Part shown: in pieces, positions 61,478 through 64,000 of the stretch
Position numbering within the stretch: position 1 is the stretch's first letter
How the letters are laid out: each line of letters starts with the position of its first letter
From: Anaeramoeba ignava
Lineage: Eukaryota; Metamonada; Anaeramoebidae
DNA: 64,000 nucleotides
Direction: 5' to 3'
Assembly: GCA_028826165.1 (NCBI GenBank)
Contig: JAPDFW010000057.1
Span: forward strand, 532,726-596,725
Notes under the pieces: model-generated
Told to the model about the DNA's origin: nothing
The model's input: only the letters and a program-made list of their open reading frames with translations
Database searches by the model: none
Made by a program: the position numbers and the translations under genes

Positions 61478-64000
61478 TAAAAAGTTTCAAAAACATATTC
61501 CTTTCCAATTTCAAGTTTTGTTTCACTAATTTATCGAAAAATGGAATTACATGTTGAAGACATAAGGTCTATTGAACTAAGAAAAATGAGAGATTCCATT
61601 TCTTTTGAATCTCTTCAATAAGATTAATCATTAATTTCTAATTTTTTTAAAACCACCAAGACATCTTTTCTTTCTTTCATTTTCACTCTTGTAGAAAAGT
61701 TTGATAGTCTTCAGTTCAGATGATTTTGATTTTCTGATTTATTTGTCCAATTTATAGAATGTTCTAAAAGTCAATATTTAAAAATGAATATAAATAAGTT
61801 CTCAAATAACATCAATAAAATTTTTAGCAAGTTTTCTTGGATTAAATTTGGTTGACGGATCTTTAATAATTGCATTATAAATGATCAAAGGAGATTGATC
61901 AATTGCAATAGGTGTTAATGATTCTCATCAAAAACCTAAGGGGTGAATTTAAATTAAAAATTCATATGAGATAATTTGAACGATATGAATTTTCATTATT
62001 TTCCATTTGCTGGTACCCTGGAAAGTTGACCACTTTTTAAAAGGCTTCAATGTTTGTAACATGTTATTTTTCGGTTTAATGGGTTCATATTACCCAGGTA
62101 TGCAACTTTTCTTTTATCTGTTTTTGAATTGTATATCTCCAATTACTTGAAAATTGGAATGTTTCGTCGCATCCATCAAGACGAGTAACCCTTTAAATTT
62201 AAACTAATTTCTAAGTTTGAAAGTTATCATTTGAGATTTGGTATCAAATGACATCATCATCATACATATCTATTTTCACTAGTTAGAAGAAAATCAAACC
62301 ATTTTCTTGACTATGTTTTCCAACAAGTTGTTGTACTGAAAATCTTGAACAAACGAGTTTTGAAAATTAATAATTAATTCATTATCACTGGTGTACATTG
62401 ATTTCTAACTGAGATTTCCATTATCTCAAATAAACTCGGTTTCTCTGATGAAAATGGGAATCACGGCTACAGTGTCAATATCGTCTTGTAAATAATATTT
62501 AATATCTCTGGAATGATACTGCTTGAAGTTCCATTTTCAATAAATTGAAATGTATATCCTCTTCTTGCCTTTTGATACGGTTTTCCTAATTGATAAGTTT
62601 CAAGACTTGTAAAATTCTTTAGTGAACAAGCTATGATATTCCTGAATAATCTGGAGAATCGTTTTCTGGAAACATTTCAGGTATTCCCTTTCTTCCAAAA
62701 TTCCAAAGTCTTTGAAATTTCTCTCTCCTGACCTTTTAAAGTTAGTTTTGTAATTTAAACTAAATTAGAATAATGACACTCTGACATGTAAAACTCCCTT
62801 CCTTTGGTTCATAATGCAAAACCATTGAATCCTTGGCCTTGGTGGTAGCTGACTTTGTGGTAGGTCTGAATTATTGCTGACTTGGATGTGCTCAGGTTCT
62901 GGTGGATGGTAAATCAGTGCTGATTTCTGACTGCCCTTTCTTCATTTGACATAGAGAATTGCTCTGATCCCTCAGGCACATAAACTCCTGTAACTTGGAA
63001 CATAGTCATTCCCTTCTTTATGCCTGAGGTAAATTGAATACATTTTCTTGAGCCTGATTCAAAATAACATAAACAGCGTCGTGACATATCATAACTTGTC
63101 TCCTTCTGAATAAATAACTAACCCATAAATATATATTTTAGATCAATTTACAAAATCTTTCCTCAAATTAAGTTAAATTTATTTCTTTTAATCTAACTTG
63201 TTTCTGATAATTTTGAGGCTCTTTTCTTCTTCATAAATCAACTGATGAACTGACTCTCCTGAACTGGAAACAAATTCTGGAAGGCAAGTACTCTGATGTA
63301 AAATCAAACAATTTATCTCTGAGCTTCATTAATTAAACTAATTCTTTTCTAATTCTCTGTTTCTTGAATTCTGATTTAAATAATGTAAAAGTGTGTAGGG
63401 AAATTTGGAATTTCTTCGAATGTTTTAACAAAACACTTTTAAAGGAATTTGCACTATCTTTTAGTGGAGAAATTTAATGGATGATCAGCAAGTTTCTTTT
63501 CTGAATTTCCTTTTCCATTCAATCTGTGTTCTTTTGAAAATCTTTAGTGAATTAATTGTAATTCATCATTTATTCGAGAATTAATGTGGTAAAATTCTTT
63601 TCTCGATGATTTTGGAAGGAAAGTTAAATGGAACAATAATGAAATTGAGGAAGAGTTTCTCAATTATTAAAGCTCACTTCTGAACCAAATAGTAATTCCT
63701 TTAATTATTTTCTCATCCAAAGCACAACATTATTACACTTGAAAGCAAAAGAAAACTTGTTGATCATCTGGAGATTTTCCTTCTCTGAAACTTGAAAACA
63801 TATAAATCTTCATATAAAGGATTTGTAGACTGGAATCGAATCATTCTAATTTCACAAAGAAAATTCATTTTCATTTTCTAAATCATTAAAATTCATTTCG
63901 CTCTCAGTTTCACCTGCTTCTAAAATTGAGTGTCACCTCCAACTAAAACATTTCGGTAAAATTTTCCACCAGTTTTCGTTGTTGACTGACTTTTGGTCTT
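61478..64000 (-). pseudogene. Composition shift with broken minus-strand coding fragments
   Basis: No open frame over 60 codons, and the sequence is visibly less AT-rich and more complex than the other spacers. Reading the minus strand, several coding-like fragments appear, each cut by stops or frame changes. About 61620-61955: LTPIAIDQSPLIIYNAIIKD, PSTKFNPRKLAKNFIDVI, then in the same frame after three stops KSKSSELKTIKLFY and ENERKKRCLGG. About 62480-62700: KNFTSLETYQLGKPYQKARR and FIENGTSSSIIPEILNII, then one frame over DDIDTVAVIPIFIRETEFI. About 62770-62930: ALIYHPPEPEHIQV and LPQSQLPPRPRIQWF. About 62945-63085: SGIKKGMTMFQVTGVYVPEG. The family is not recognised. It may be decayed upstream exons of the RNF213-like gene, a separate dead gene, or a poorly assembled gene. 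Confidence 0.45.

Overview
This window is eukaryotic. It has spliceosomal GT-AG introns, mostly 37-230 nt with a few of 1-1.8 kb, and it encodes Rab GTPases, DOCK, BEACH and EPG5 proteins and a telomerase. Base composition is extremely AT-rich. Many proteins carry long Asn/Gln/Glu low-complexity tracts (QN/EN dipeptides, S-N-K / L-N-Q tripeptides). TAA, TAG and TGA all act as stops, so the standard genetic code fits. A free-living amoeboid protist is most likely. The QNQNEN style and the Rab/Rho-GEF content remind me of Anaeramoeba, but Dictyostelium-like amoebozoans are not excluded, and this assignment is inference.

Layout. Plus strand, 0-10.7 kb: the 3' part of an SH3-domain protein with a huge coding microsatellite, a TAF8-like histone-fold protein, and a DOCK (zizimin/DOCK7-like) Rho-GEF. 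Minus strand, 10.9-43.9 kb, six genes head-to-tail in one direction (listed by increasing coordinate): a VPS9-domain Rab GEF, Rab6, telomerase reverse transcriptase (TERT), an EPG5-like autophagy tether, a giant BEACH-WD40 protein, and Rab14. Plus strand, 44.2-48.0 kb: a small unknown protein and a tandem AAA ATPase. Minus strand, 48.0-50.8 kb: a multipass membrane metallophosphoesterase. Plus strand, 51.2-52.4 kb: a seven-helix cAMP-receptor-like GPCR. Minus strand, 52.6-61.5 kb: an RNF213-like dynein-type AAA/E3 giant with many apparent single-base frameshifts. From 61.5 to 64 kb the composition changes, and only broken minus-strand coding fragments can be read.

Function. Five of the six co-directional minus-strand genes belong to membrane traffic and autophagy (Rab6, Rab14, VPS9 GEF, EPG5, BEACH). 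TERT sits among them, 58 bp from Rab6. The exon models for TERT, Rab6, Rab14, EPG5, the metallophosphoesterase, the AAA protein, TAF8 and the GPCR close in phase with no leftover base, which supports them strongly. The DOCK, SH3, BEACH (5' end) and RNF213-like genes need one or more single-base corrections. These fall mostly in homopolymers or microsatellites and look more like assembly errors or recent decay than biology.

Repeats are the second theme. Hexamer, 9-mer, 12-mer and longer AT-rich arrays fill coding regions and introns, and each large intron carries its own motif.
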